DNA of 64,000 nucleotides from Angiostrongylus vasorum (lineage: Eukaryota; Nematoda; Chromadorea; Rhabditida; Metastrongylidae): positions 3,713,001 through 3,777,000 of the forward strand of contig JADANN010000364.1 of assembly GCA_018806985.1 (NCBI GenBank), read 5' to 3'. Position 1 is the stretch's first letter. Each line of letters opens with the position of its first letter. Positions 38,001 through 48,859 of the stretch are shown one piece after another. A program made the position numbers and the translations under genes. The notes beneath the pieces were generated by a model. That model was not told where the DNA came from. It ran no database searches and saw only the letters and a list, made by a program, of their open reading frames with translations.

Positions 38001-39736
38001 CAAAGTTCTTCACGAAAGCATAGAAGGGAAGATATGATGCTCGACGAGTCCGTAGGGCGAGAAGAACCCACTGGGCTACTTCTGCACGCGACAGGGGAAA
38101 AATGGAAGATTTACTGGCGCCGAGTCACTCGACGATCAACGGGACTATAGGTGATACTGGTGATAGTAGCAGAGCACTAATTTTTTTTGTTTAAGCGCAG
38201 ACTATCCATTAACTTTATGTGGCTTTCAAATGATGGCGTACATATTTGTTTTGCTGGGTGGATTGCGATCAACTGGGTCTTTCCAGGCTTTGAGGAAAGC
38301 GAAATCCGGTGAAACGTCAGCTTGTGCATAAATGAAGAAATAAAATAACACCTTTTCTTTGCTAAACAAGAACATAAAGAGTTGTTCGATAAATGCCGAG
38401 GCTAATGGAATATGGGTCGTGGGAGGTACACACTTGTTTCCTAGCATAGCCGAACTGCTCGTAACACAGCATACAGGACTGCGAAAAAGGATGACGCTTT
38501 TGCAATGTATTCCGAAGTTGCAGTAACACATTGAAATGGCATTCGAAAAGTATTCATCCACTGCCACTGGGACAAAGCTTCAATGTTTTTCATGTCAAAG
38601 TCTCTTGTTCCTACCTCTCCAATAACTCATTCCGAAAAGTGGTTTGGTTAAGTTGCGGCAATTCCTCTGCGACATCTTTCTGAAATGCCAACTGCATAGA
38701 TACAAGAAATCATGCAAAGTAAGATCAATATCAAAACTTACAAATATCATGTCCACTGGCACTGGAAGCCATGACACCTCTTCATCTAACATGCGATTGA
38801 AATCGATCAGAGTGCTCTGGAGAATGTTCTTACTTTTCTGAGAAGAACAAGAAGAGCGGTTGTAGACGTCGCAGGATTCGATCTCACTGGAATGCATACG
38901 CAGTGACTACGCTAGCATGGAAATGCAAATGGTCTTAAATGAGTGTTGGATGTTCAAGAAAGCCGAATGCCACGGTGCCAGTTTGATATCTTTTTTAGAG
39001 AGGAGAATATTCTTCAGAAAACGAATTTATTGGAAAACATTCCTAAAACAATAGAATAAAAATATGGTAGCTAATTTAACCAACTGGTACATTTTCAAGA
39101 AGTAAGTTTCATTCTTATGTTGCACTTCACTTGGTTTTTTTTTCTACAATTTTTCCAGTTCACAAATGCGAGTTGATGTCAGCTCACGTTTCAGCAGCGA
39201 GGCAATCTCCTTGAAGTAAATCATGCAACTACTCAGGTATCAACAAGAAAGCTGGAAAATCTCATGCTTCATTTACAACTCTCCAAACCAATCCGCACGA
39301 ACGTTGTTGGTCTTTATCGTGATCGCCAGCTGCTGTTTTTCGGTACTCTCCGTTTATGCATGGTGCATACCTCAGGCGTTCATATGCTGTGATGAATCGA
39401 GCAACGAAATAAAGAGAAGGAATGGTCCCATTAAATCTTAATGTCGTTGGGAAAGCTTTCGTTTTACCACAAGCAAGGAAAAAAAGGAAAAAAAATAAAA
39501 GTATCCGTCCTTAAGGAAGCGCATTTGAAGTGCAAACTGGAGCTGCTGACAAAATAAATTGCTTTTGGTCATTCACCCGAAAGCGAGTACGATTAACTAC
39601 ACCGGGACTCTCTTGCAGTTACTGTCTTCTAACTATTCAATCTTAGTCTCATTTTTGATCCCACCTTTCGTCTTCGAGCGTATTCACCACATAGGGTTGA
39701 TTCCATACCGTTTGCGCGGTGATGCCGTGTAGAGAG
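32096..39736 (-). CDS. Unidentified nine-exon protein gene (5' end open)
   Basis: Exons in coding order: 39736-39665, 39231-39148, 38886-38742, 38691-38615 (after a 50-bp intron), 36157-36016, 33880-33715, 33443-33314, 32430-32226 and 32158-32096 (stop TAG). All eight joins agree in phase and use ordinary GT..AG sites, so this is a real gene although I do not recognise the family. The protein has about 355 residues here. It has short motifs such as HGITAQTVWNQPYVV near the start, charged helices (FENLRKKNRNIGKAF), a WYRQAEQIKLELPMRTHKF segment, several NxS/T sites (NQTT, NMTC) and conserved-looking cysteines. A weakly hydrophobic run (LLLLNTNSAAILII) lies near the C-terminus. The first listed exon opens in phase 2, so at least one exon lies upstream; 42934-43159 is a candidate but is not linked. 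One intron hosts an antisense RTE/PLE nest. Confidence 0.7.
32670..32790 (+). repeat. Family B SINE fragment
   Basis: Retains GGTTTGTTCCCACACTTTGG, CATCAAGCCTTCCATCGCTC, GGATTGGGAAATTATAACCA and GGACGATAGCAACACTGACT in family B order. Decayed. Confidence 0.45.
33205..33290 (+). repeat. Family A' fragment
   Basis: ACCACAACGATGCTGAGACTTTCGCAAGACTTGAACC matches the shared end of families A and A' in order. Lies next to the exon at 33314. The quoted match is a description of two short blocks, ACCACAACGATGCTGAGA and CGCAAGACTTG. Confidence 0.45.
34220..34548 (+). repeat. Family C repeat, 5'-truncated
   Basis: Begins at the CATACCCCCTGGCAGCGTCT segment, keeps the hairpin ACCAGGA...TCCTGGT (34299-34323), and ends in GACGGGCCGTCCAAGTATCC. 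Lies in the intron between the exons at 36016 and 33880 of the unidentified gene. Confidence 0.85.
34550..36010. other. Intron sequence with no gene recognised
   Basis: Part of the 2.1-kb intron of the unidentified minus-strand gene. A 150-codon open frame on the minus strand (35145-35597) has no recognised domain and no clean splice sites in phase; a small exon near 35500 cannot be excluded. Confidence 0.4.
37216..37742 (+). mobile_element. PLE 3' end nested inside the RTE pseudogene
   Basis: From AGGATACAAAAACACAGCGG onward the sequence follows 29768-30240 closely, including ACTAAAACACCAACGC, CTCGAGGCTTTTTGG, the ATGTGGGTGGTGCAGTAGTC tract, the hammerhead-like motif and the CAACCTCGCGACTGCTGT end. 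RTE coding sequence stops just before it (NISECS) and resumes just after it (SVIERAVE). It carries a 5'-truncated piece, as expected of a target-primed retroelement insertion. Confidence 0.85.
37616..37651 (+). ncRNA. Hammerhead ribozyme-like motif, near intact
   Basis: GGCT - CTGAAGA+A - GGCG-ATAC-TGCC - GAAA - ACGT/GTC - AGCT, the same plan as at 30145 with one loop change. Lies in the nested PLE tail. Confidence 0.6.
38286..38323 (+). ncRNA. Decayed hammerhead-like motif
   Basis: GGCTTTGAGGAAAGC, then GAAATCCGG, TGAAACGTCAGCT. The 3' core GAAACGTC and the stem I strand survive; the CUGA core reads UUGA and stem II is broken. Its downstream AATAACACC tract is related to the tails after 13801 and 59240. 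Confidence 0.4.
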
Positions 39737-39894
39737 CTGAAATTACTGTAAATTCCCAGCGAATCTCTCGAAATCATCAGTTGTTGCAAGAGTTTTAGTT
39801 AAAAAAAATAGGATTGCAAAAAATTAAGGAAATACACTTTTCGTAGTTCACCAACTCTAGGAATGCCCGCACCGTGTAGTGGAGTACATAAAAT

Positions 39895-40165
39895 TTCTAA
39901 GCGACATTTTACTTTTTATTTTCTGCCTTCTATACTTTTTTATGGCAGGTTATTACGCGAAACACAACCACAAGATTGCTGAGATATTCGATCGATAAGA
40001 ACTAGCTGGGAGACAGGCGAAACGAAGGACCCGCATGGTGTGGTGGTGAACGCGTTACTCCCCCGGAAAGGACAATAGCGCGTTCTTCCCCACCGCAAAC
40101 ACCTGCTGTCCGGAGTTTTGCAAATATCTCAGCAATCTTGTGGTTGTATTTCTAAGCAACGTTTG
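39895..40165. repeat. Family A repeat with both ends
   Basis: One end has ACCACAAGATTGCTGAGATA and the other GATATTTGC-complement ATCTCAGCAATCTTGTGGTT, an inverted pair about 170 bp apart, with the plus-oriented family A core between (GGTGTGGTGGTGAACGCGTT). Compact copy with short terminal inverted repeats. Confidence 0.75.
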
Positions 40166-41309
40166 ATCGGTGATCCCAAATAATACCGGTGAGGCCTAAT
40201 TTTTCTCCTTACGTAGGAACTCATATTTAACTGATAATGACTAGAAATGCACTCGTCCCCTCCCCAAGCGCAGAGGAATCAAGTCTTCTATCGTCGCTTC
40301 ATCTCTAGAAACAAACAATTTATTGCCTATAGAGATGAACTTTTTATGCTGCAGAGATATATTGACTCCTGTCTCTGGTGTTCTCCTTATCGGAGATACC
40401 TTAGTATAGTGCTTACCCGCAACAACTTCTTCCCGTACTATCCAGTGAGATGAACAAATTCGTTCTTCGAATGGAATTTTCGTTGATATTATAATGTGTA
40501 AAGAGCGCAGATGGCGCAAGATTGGTGATTCCATTCGACATGCACAAAGCGATGCTTTAACTCCACACGGGGTTAATCAGGCCAACCCAGCCTCTCATAC
40601 TTTAAGGATGGGGGAAATTGGTAGTAGAATTGTCTGCAATCAACTCGTTTCTTCCAATACACCAAAGATGGCATCTGCACGGATTGCAGTTCTGGTAACG
40701 CCATGGCACGACTAACCCACGACTCCAGAGTGGGTCGACTTGGCCACTATTCAACGGCGTTCTTAAAGAATACGAAAATAGCTGCTAAACCCACGCGTTA
40801 ACTCGGAAGGTATTGTAGATGTGAGATGCATGAAGTCAAGGGAGTGACGAGGTCCACACAATACCTGTGATGTCGAGTCAGGTGGAGTAGAGTAGAAAGA
40901 GGTAGTGTGCAGCTAGCTCTTCTTTGGCGACACTTTGTACAAGATTCGTGCAAGAGAAGGTGTCGATAGAATAAAAAAAATACGGCAGAAAGAAGCAACA
41001 ATAGAAACAAAAAGGAACGAAGGTCACTCGTATCTCGTGCTAGCCACAGCACGCCGCTGTCAATATTTTGTTAATACTTCCCACCAATATTATTTATTTA
41101 TTATTCACTGCATGTCCCAACATCATATGTACAATAATAAGATTATTGTGGATAGAAAATAGGTGCAGTTTGACGGTTTTGTGAAGTACAACAACAGTAC
41201 TTTAAAATTAAAAGAAATGCGGAGCGAATTGTGTGATCTTTATCAGTTCCTTCCGTTTCGAAGCAGCTCACATATTTTTCTTTTACTTCATACAACCCAT
41301 CTTGACGTC

Positions 41310-41480
41310 TACTGTGCGGATCCCAGGACTTCTCACATTCATTTCGTTTCCTCCCATCCATCATCTACGAAGGTCTTCCAACTTTTACGTGTGGTTTCGG
41401 CTGCTCCTTGAGGATTTTCATTTCATCTCGAATGTCGTAGAATGCTGATTGAGTCGACTCGCCCAGAGATTCCTCAAAGA
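41310..41480 (-). repeat. Family D SINE copy
   Basis: Shares GCGGATCCCAGGACTTCTCA, TCGTTTCCTCCCATCCATC and GGTCTTCCAACTTTTACG with the copy at 8800. Head not kept. Confidence 0.65.
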
Positions 41481-41899
41481 ATCGAACGTTCCAGAGCATT
41501 TGAAAAGAGTGAAACCATAGAACACCTTGTGAATATTCCAGAATACTAATTAATACTTTAGCGACATGTGCGAATGCATGTGTTCACCGTGTTGCCGAAA
41601 ATCTTAACATATGCCAACGCTTTTTTTCTACGTTAGCCGCATGTATTGACCTCAATACAAATATTGGTGTTCTCCCTACGAGCAAAGGTCTTCCTGTTTA
41701 TCTACCCTTTCCAATAATAAAATCAACTACAGGGAACTACGGAAACCGAACCAGTACACAACGACGGTCTTTACTGTTTGGTGGCACTTGTTGGATAATA
41801 GTCACAAGGCAGGTGAATTTAATCATGCTGGCGAGTAATGCATGAAACTAAGATCTGTGGGTGGTTCAGCCAGACATATCTGTAGACTCTAAAGTGGCT

Positions 41900-42370
41900 A
41901 ACGCCTCAAATGGCAATGAAGACGGGGTCAGGACAACATGCACAAGATTCCAAATCATCTACTATGGTAGCATTCGATGAAACTGATTTCATTATGAACC
42001 TGAAACAAAACCTCAGAGAACCAGGTACAAGGCTGAAGAAAAGAATCGAATACCTGTTCATGATTTGCCCATGGGTGATATGGTTCACGATGGCGACGAA
42101 TACTATGAATTCGCACCACATCGTATGATGACGGTTATTTTGTTCACAAGAAATCATGAAATCATCAGAATACATGGAAGAAATAAATTACAACTTGTTG
42201 AGCACAAATCACCAAGGCGAGGAAATGTTTTGTGTACGCTCAGTGAAACTGTTCCAGACAAAAAATCCCTTGATAGATCCTATGGAACCTTAGCGGTTTC
42301 CGAAAGTAAAGATACATACATGAAAACCATGCGATTATGTGAGATCAGAATTCTAGCTTTTGAATAAGGG
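41900..42370 (+). other. Weak coding candidate, frame disrupted
   Basis: Two overlapping plus-strand frames read like one protein broken by a frameshift near 42030: one with ETDFIMNLKQNLREPG, the other with GDEYYEFAPHRMM...RNHEIIRIHG running to a stop at 42365. Composition is protein-like but no domain is recognised; the opposite strand is also open here. Could be a decayed gene or chance. Confidence 0.2.
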
Positions 42371-42933
42371 ACTAAAATGAAAAAAAAGTTGCTCCAGTTT
42401 TGATAACGTTTGTGAATCCATCGGAGAAGGCTGACCAGTACTACCCAATTCCGCAGGTGCTCCATCTCACCCAACAAAACCATGCCTTTAGTCAGGAGTA
42501 TGTCGCAAGCTATTAGGTTCTCTGATTGTACTATTCTATGACCACATGGAAAAGGAGAGTCCGTCGAGCAAAAGCGAACTGGCGACCACGGAAAAAATGT
42601 CGCGGTGACTGAGGCTGACCAGAGTTCTCTAATATCGAAAATGAGAATGTTATTTGACGATCGAAGTGGGTGGTAACCGATGGATTGAATGACGATGAAA
42701 CCAGTGGCCCATACCGGCTTAACAGAAATAGTTAAATACGTTATCGAACACAAATATTGGGATATGTTGTGTCTTTGCAAAACATGTCGAAAAATTCTAG
42801 GCAAAAATGATAAGGCTTATGCGTCAGATTAGCTTTTCAAAGGTATAGCATTGGTATTTATACGTCGCCTTGCTAGAGATTACTGGTTGCTTTTTTGTTC
42901 AATGCATTGCCACTTTGATGGGATCGCTAACAC

Positions 42934-43159
42934 CTGACGTCTAGGGTCTACAGCAAACATGTTAAAAATGATGGCTTTCCTCGGAATATGCGTATCGATG
43001 AATGAAGAACGTGCCCATAAATCGCACACTTCTACTCTGATGTGTTCTGCTCCCACTCCCGCTTTCGGCCCGTCTGCACAGAATCGCAATGCATTCACTT
43101 CCAACATTTGGCCAGTTATTCCTTTCTGGCCACCCGCCCCCATTCGCGTCCGATGCAAT
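42934..43159 (-). CDS. Candidate exon of an unidentified minus-strand gene
   Basis: A GC-richer open stretch bounded by an acceptor (GATTCTAG, exon first base 43159) and a donor (CGTCAG|GTGTTAG at 42934), phase 2 in and phase 0 out. It encodes about 75 residues including a glycine-rich lead (RMGAGGQKGITG) and VGAEHIRVEVCDLWARSSF. It looks like a genuine exon and lies on the same strand as the gene ending at 32096, but I could not connect it. A further open minus-strand frame at 42280-42804 may or may not belong to it. Confidence 0.4.
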
Positions 43160-43329
43160 CTAGAATCGATCCGTCATTCTGCACTGCTTCCAGCTCTCAT
43201 TCGTATTCTTGTTTGCTCAACATCTGTCATAATTATTCATTTTTTCTGCATGAAATAGAAATCCATCATTCCGTGATTCATGGCGGTTTTGACGCGGCTG
43301 ACACCATTAATATCATGAGAAAGCTTTAG

Positions 43330-44380
43330 CTTTTGCACAGTTGGTGGATATTAGTCATTCCAGAGATATGCATCACATCACATGAATGCTGACCTCAGGA
43401 ATGAGGGCTTTGGAGAAAATTTTTGGTTTTCAACGAAAAACCATGAAACAAGATAAGATTTCGAAACGTCCTATTAACTCTACACTAGTTTCAGTCAGAT
43501 TTAGCCCATTTATTTCTCTCTACAGAAAGTAATCGCTTACAGGTTTTGCAACCGTGCCTTAGAAACAGTTCCACTAAAATTAAAACTTTTTTTCACATTA
43601 CTATTTTTTGGATTCATCTCCAGCTGTTACTGGTTTTCTTTCCTCTTCGTCCACTAGCAGTGTTCACGCTTGCGCTTCTTCGATTCGGCTTCGCTTCAAC
43701 AAATTTGCTTCATTCGTCTCACATATGCAGTGTGTTCCATCATCCCTTAATTGATTTCTTGGATACGTGCATTCCCACGCTCCACGTCGTCGACATCATT
43801 AAGGTCCGCTACGAGATAGGTTCACCGCCGCGCTACTTGAGGACCTTCGACAAATCCTCACGCACTCATATCGAATGATTTAATTTTTTAACTGGTCAGG
43901 AAACTCATATGAATTTCTTTCTTGTTCTATCGATTATATCTGCCCTTTCCATCAGTCGCTGTTGCTTATTTTCGTCATAATAGTCATTCAACCACGGAAA
44001 ATGAATAGGCCAAAATCTTGGTCCGTTCGTTTTCTTCAGAGCTTCAATCGAATGTCTACTGTCGTTCATTTTTTACAGTATCAGTCTTCGTAGCCAATCG
44101 AGTCTCCTGGTGCTCCACAGCACTGGATTTGCTTAGTCGTTTAAGTCTATCAATGACTTCATATATTGCCAATTTCACGCCCTGAAAGAACCGCTATTTC
44201 TATGAGCGACACGTTCTCTGGACATGATATGCTGTGGAATATTCATCGTTCTGTGCTCATACTGCGAAATTTTGTATTTTATTCAACACTTTCGTGACAC
44301 TATGACGTCATACGATGCGAAAGTAACTGTCGGTTTCAACTTTTAAGCAGCATATCTCATCTGCGATGGAACTTGATAAT
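43330..44380. other. No gene recognised
   Basis: Ordinary AT-rich DNA. The plus strand at 43770-43880 has a short protein-like end (RYEIGSPPRYLRTFDKSS then stop) without a supported acceptor, so it is not called. Confidence 0.4.
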
Positions 44381-44385
44381 GGAAC

Positions 44386-44690
44386 TAAGAGGGCACGTGT
44401 GGCACAGTGGTCGGAGGCGCCCTGCAACACGCACACGGGATTGACCACTGCACCCCTGACCAATCAAGCCCTCCACCTCCCCTGGTTCGGCAAATTGGTA
44501 CCGGACTTTTCTGGGAGGATAGAAGTATTGGCTCGATATATCGGTAGACCACCGCAAGTCATTGTAAAGGCCAAATATGCATTCAGTCACCTGCACAGAT
44601 GCTTAATGAAGTCGAATGCACTGCGCATCCCTCAGGGGATTGATCAACGCCAAAGCCTTATTGTTTTTAACGGAAAAAAAGAGCTCTTGT
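44386..44690 (+). repeat. Family B tRNA-derived SINE, well preserved
   Basis: Head CGTGTGGCACAGTGGTCGGA (A box) and CACGGGATTGACCACT (B-box-like); body TCGGCAAATTGGTACCGGAC and CGGTAGACCACCGCAAGTC; ends GGGATTGATCAACGCC plus a T-rich tail. Confidence 0.78.
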
Positions 44691-44919
44691 AATCTAATTC
44701 CGTCTATTACAAAGGATTTGTAGTATTCTGGAGCATAGGAAGCATATCTCTACACTCATTTTCACTCACATTTAGAGGACGAATTTAGCTGAAAGTGCGG
44801 GATTTCGTCCATCAGGATAAGCTGCTGTTTGCGCCTACAATCCTATTTTTTTTTGAAATTTTTCGAAATTTAAACGCTTTCCGAGAGCTCGAATACTACA
44901 TACTGCTACGTTACTGCGC

Positions 44920-45185
44920 TACGGAGGCCTTTTCTTTGCATTTCTTCCAGCTAGATTTCTACCTAACGCTGCCATCAGCAATCACCCGTCGGTGGGATTG
45001 ATCTGCTGTAGCAAAAATCGGCATTGAACCCAAGAAACAAAGGCCGCCTTGGCGCAGTGTGTAATGCGCGATATCCCGGAGAGGCAAATCGTGGTTAGAT
45101 CTGGCCCGAGGTCCAAGTTTTGCCAATATATCAACATCGTTGTGGTTGTAATTCACATCATACCCTGCCCTCAAAAAATTATAGT
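44920..45185 (+). repeat. Family A' repeat (tRNA-like variant)
   Basis: Contains GGCCGCCTTGGCGCAGTGTG (A-box-like), CCCGGAGAGGCAAATCGTGG and the CAACATCGTTGTGGTTGTAA end. Preceded by the linker GTCGGTGGGATTGATCTGC. Confidence 0.6.
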
Positions 45186-45494
45186 AGGTAGGAACTAAAA
45201 GGTTAGCACTGTAATTTAAACTCTGTTCTGCATTTTTTTTATCGATTAAGCTCCAAAAAACTAATGTTAGGTGAATATTTTAGAAAAATTGTATACACTC
45301 TTAAAGCGATAGAGCAATATTTCTTCTACGAGTCCGAATTCTTAGTTATTTAAATTCCATTTCCTCAGTTTCCAGTTCCTCCACCACCTCTTAGTGAAAA
45401 GCATATCGTCTGTTTTCAAAAAACCAGCCTCACTGCTGTTTTTGTGTCCATGAAATTGTAATATCACACGCCTAGATAGAAGGATAAACAATGA

Positions 45495-45765
45495 AGCTCT
45501 CGGCATTGATCAATCCCTGAGGGATGGGCCATGCATTCGACTTCATTAAGTATCATTTGGAGGTGATCGAATGCATATCTGGCCTTTGCAATGACTCGCT
45601 GTGGCCTACCGTTGTATCAAGCCAGTGCTGCTATCCTCATACAAGTCTGGTACCAATTTTCCGACTCCGGAGCGATGAAAGGCTTGTACGGCCAGGGGTG
45701 CAGTGGTCAATCCCGTGTGTGTATTGTAGGGTACCTCCGAGCAGTGCGCCATACGCGCCTTTCTA
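45495..45765 (-). repeat. Family B tRNA-derived SINE
   Basis: Reverse-oriented: GGGATGGGCCATGCATTCGA, TGGTACCAATTTTCCGACTC, then CAATCCCGTGTGTGTATTG and a decayed A box near 45755. Confidence 0.75.
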
Positions 45766-46469
45766 AGCCTAGTTACTTGAGTTTAATGTTTTCGAAGATC
45801 GTTCGACAGCAAGATGCTACCCACCAATGGTTTACCACCTCATCGTAGTTCGAATTGGCTATTTCTGTCCAGAGGTCGAGTCAAGAACCAGAAATCACTG
45901 CCATCTTGGCAACGATCTAATCATGGATGGCAAATAGTGTTGATCACCTGGGGAAATACTGGCATGAGCATCTTAAGGCACCGAAGAGGGAGGATCTTGT
46001 CCAACCAGGAACTCTCCTGCTGACTGGGAAAGAGGGTGGTGTCCGCAATACGTGGTGTCAGACCACCTGAGCACCCAAATAATTTTAAGGTCTGCAAAAG
46101 TTTTTGCATTAAAAAGTATTATTTTTTTAATAATCCGCAACACAGCCTTGGCCGCCAACAATGCAAAGATTTGTTTTTATGGAGGATTGCTAGGGACATC
46201 ATCGTGTGCAGCTGAACAAAAATTCTGCTTGTTCAATCATACCACTGTTTTCAGTGCATGCCTCAACAGCAATAAGCTGAAGCATTCGCATTCGCATTCT
46301 GAACTTGAGAAGTCATTTCATTATTGTAGAACCAGTAGATTTGATCGACGGCGTATCCTTAAATTAAGTCCATTGTTATCAGAGATATGTTCGTCTGAAT
46401 CATCCACTTTTATCATTTGTTTGTTACATAATCAGCGTCGTGTAGCGAAGTAGTAATGATGTAGCTCAT

Positions 46470-47125
46470 CGCGAGCACAATTCTGGTTTCACCATATCCA
46501 GGCTTTCCAAGCCTGTCGTCCCTCAGAGGTCGGGAAATTGTTAACATTTCCTGGAAACAGTTCACTGTCTGCAATCGAAATGGGACCGCTGTACCCTCTA
46601 TTAGGACCCTAGAGAGAATCGAGTCCAGCATTCAACGATATACGTGAAAGGACAACAATCCTCAAGCAGCAGCCGTACCCACACGCGAAAAATCTGAGGA
46701 TCTCCGTGGATGATGGATGTGAAGAGACAAATTAAATGCAAGAACAGTTGGGGTCTGCACAATATATGCGAAGATCAGTTGTGTAAAATTTAAAAAAATG
46801 TTATATGCCCCGAGATCGCATGTATCTTATCCCAACACTTGAATTAGATTCACTTCCTCACATGCAGCATTCCATGAGGTCCGCAAACCTTCTGGCGAGT
46901 GTCTTCGGCAGATAATTGAGGATTTTTTTCGTCTTCGTCACAATGTTGTTGAATGCTGGTCAGGTCCATTTTCTCTGGAATGCCGAGATAGCTGCTCTAA
47001 AGCATTCCCATAAAAACCAGGGAGAGTGAGTTTGCCCTAGAGAATTCTGCTACCAGTTTTCCGAATTCGGAAGGATAGGAGGCTTGGGAAGTCTTGGCCG
47101 AGTTCGAAACAACCAAACCATGTGC
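46470..47125. repeat. Two family D SINE copies in inverted arrangement
   Basis: 46470-46775 reads in the plus direction (GGTCGGGAAATTGTTAACA ... GAGGATCTCCGTGGATGATG) and 46845-47120 in the minus direction (CACATGCAGCATTCC ... GGCCGAGTTCGAAAC, whose complement is a B-box core). Tails meet in the middle. Confidence 0.55.
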
Positions 47126-47274
47126 ATTTGTATTCAAAAAAAAGTTGTTTTTTCTTCAGGTACTTGTGAACAATAGAAAAGTCATATTAAAAGGAATAGT
47201 TTAAAATCTTTAGCAGAAAAAACGGCTAAATGACTGAATATAAATATGTCTATGATCGGAAGCGGATAAAGTAA

Positions 47275-47510
47275 AAAGCTATCTGCGTTAATCAAACCCT
47301 TAAGGGTACACGAGCCATTCGATTCCATTCGTATCATCGTGGAGTTGATTGAAGGCATATCCGCCCTACAGAATGATTTTGGATAGCCTACATTTGTGTC
47401 CAACCAGTGTTTCTATCCATTTAGAAAAATCTCGTTTTAAGCTGGAGATCGTGGAGGAATGGAGGCGTTGCTTTTCTAGAAGAGCGGCATCCAACCAACG
47501 AACTTTGACG
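47275..47510 (-). repeat. Family B SINE, decayed
   Basis: Matches the minus copy at 45495 in order: AATCAAACCCTTAAGGG, GCCATTCGATTCCATTCGTA, GGAGTTGATTGAAGGCATAT, TTGTGTCCAACCAGTGTTTC. Confidence 0.55.
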
Positions 47511-47519
47511 AATACTGAA

Positions 47520-48185
47520 TTTTAGTAACTGAGATATTTGCAAAATCTCTGGACCGCAGGTGCCTATGGTGGGGAACGAACGCGCTATTGTCCTTTCCGG
47601 GGAGTAGCGCGTTCACCACCACACCATGCGGGTCCTTCGTTTCGCCTGTCTCTCAGCTAGTTCTATCGATCTTCTGCCGTCAGCAATCACCCGTCAACGG
47701 GATTGATCTGGGGAGCCCAAATCGGCATTGAACCCAGTTAAGCTGAGGCTATAGTTATAATCACAATTTTGACTTATTATTTACTGCCTACTCTTTTTAG
47801 CGGCAGGTTATGCGTTGCGAAATATAACTTTAATGATGCTGAGATATTTGCAAAACTCTGGACCGCAGGTGCCTATGGTGGGGAACGAACGCGCTATTGT
47901 CCGTTCCGGGGAGTATTTGGGCCCCCCAGATCAATCCCGCTGACGGGTGATTGGTGATGGCAAAAGATCAATAGAACTAGCTGAGAGACAGGCGAAACGA
48001 AGGACCCGCATGGTGTGGTGGTGAGCGCGCTACTCCCCGGAAAGGAGAATAGCGCGTTCGTTCCCCACCATAGGCACTTGCGGTCCAGAGTTTTGCAAAT
48101 ATCTCAGCATCATTAAAGTTATATTTCGCAATACATACCCTGTCGCTCAAAAGAGTAGGCAGTAAATAATAAGTCAAAAGAAGTC
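47520..48185. repeat. Family A: one minus arm plus a complete palindromic element
   Basis: 47520-47760 is a minus-oriented copy. 47765-48180 is a palindrome whose two arms (about 47765-47915 and 48030-48180) are near-identical inverted repeats; both strands read the same open frame from their outer ends (YNFNDAEIFAKLWTA). The outer tips TTGACTTATTATTTACTGCC and its complement end the element, like terminal inverted repeats. Confidence 0.85.
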
Positions 48186-48189
48186 ACAG

Positions 48190-48440
48190 TGTTAATTTTC
48201 TATTTACCGCTTAATAATACTTTTCCAAGGCAAGGTGTGATGTGTACCAACCACTATGATGCTAAGATATTTGTAAAACGTGGACCTCAAGCCAGATTCG
48301 AGCACGTAGCCACCCCTTCCGGGGGGGAGGCTCACGTGTTACCTGCTGCATCACTACAGCCACTGCTTTGCCTTTCTCTGGATCATTTTCGAATCTGGCC
48401 TGGTGTCCAAGTCTTACAAATATCTCAGCATCATAACAAA
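48190..48440. repeat. Family A' repeat with inverted ends
   Basis: Ends GATGCTAAGATATTTGTAAA and CTTACAAATATCTCAGCATC form short inverted repeats; between them CTTCCGGGGGGGAGGCTCAC and GTGTTACCTGCTGCATCACT match the complement of the tRNA-like head at 9630. Confidence 0.65.
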
Positions 48441-48717
48441 AAAAAAGTTGATTTCCATGAAACTAACTGAGGGTTTCACAAGCCGTATGCCATGCTCCAT
48501 ACTAAGCCTATCTTCATCGGTTTTGCTTAAGTGAAGGATTTCACCTTTTCTTTCATGATTCTTTTCTCCACATTTGGGAAGTTTCTTTACCTGTCTTCTG
48601 ACTCGTTTTTTTTCGTCATTATTTAAGCATGGATGTTTTGACAGAACCAGCTGTTGCCATCCAATATTTACAGCCAAACCGACCGGTATATTATTGGTAT
48701 CAATAGAAACTTAAGAT

Positions 48718-48850
48718 AAAGCTACTAAATAAATAAGTAATTAATAAATAAATAAATAATAAATAAATATACAATTAAATAAGTAAATGATAGATAATAA
48801 CAATAAATAACAGCAATGAATAATAAATAATAATAGATAAAAAATATTAA
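48718..48850. repeat. AT-rich simple sequence (AATA/TAAA type)
   Basis: Imperfect tandem AATAAATA units and variants, almost free of G and C. Confidence 0.9.
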
Positions 48851-48859
48851 ATCTACTTT

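Larger units (their letters stand above)
36325..38165 (+). pseudogene. RTE-type non-LTR retrotransposon, reverse transcriptase region, interrupted
   Basis: Recognisable reverse transcriptase pieces in order: a lead with LKNLPPVLIDTLARLFTRYL; VLLFKKGDLHDIGNHRPICL; the palm A block LTFIDLKKAFDS (about 36725-36760); a B block with QDDTISPKLFTATL (RQGD decayed to GQDD); the catalytic FADD block LHHLRFADDIVLI (about 37014-37050); and after the insertion SVIERAVERTM and RDGIGSSDLRQRSK, then MRVNDKRWTRA...WIPRDVKRTAGK. Stops and frameshifts occur (for example TAG after KVPT and TAA after QPCE), so it cannot make protein. A PLE 3' end replaces the part between about 37216 and 37742, where roughly 100 codons of the usual element are missing. 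The element lies antisense in an intron of the gene at 32096-39736. Confidence 0.88.

Noticed and set aside
47769..48177. Matching open frames on both strands suggesting a small protein family
   Set aside because: They are the two arms of a palindromic repeat read from either end; the frame extends from non-coding repeat sequence.
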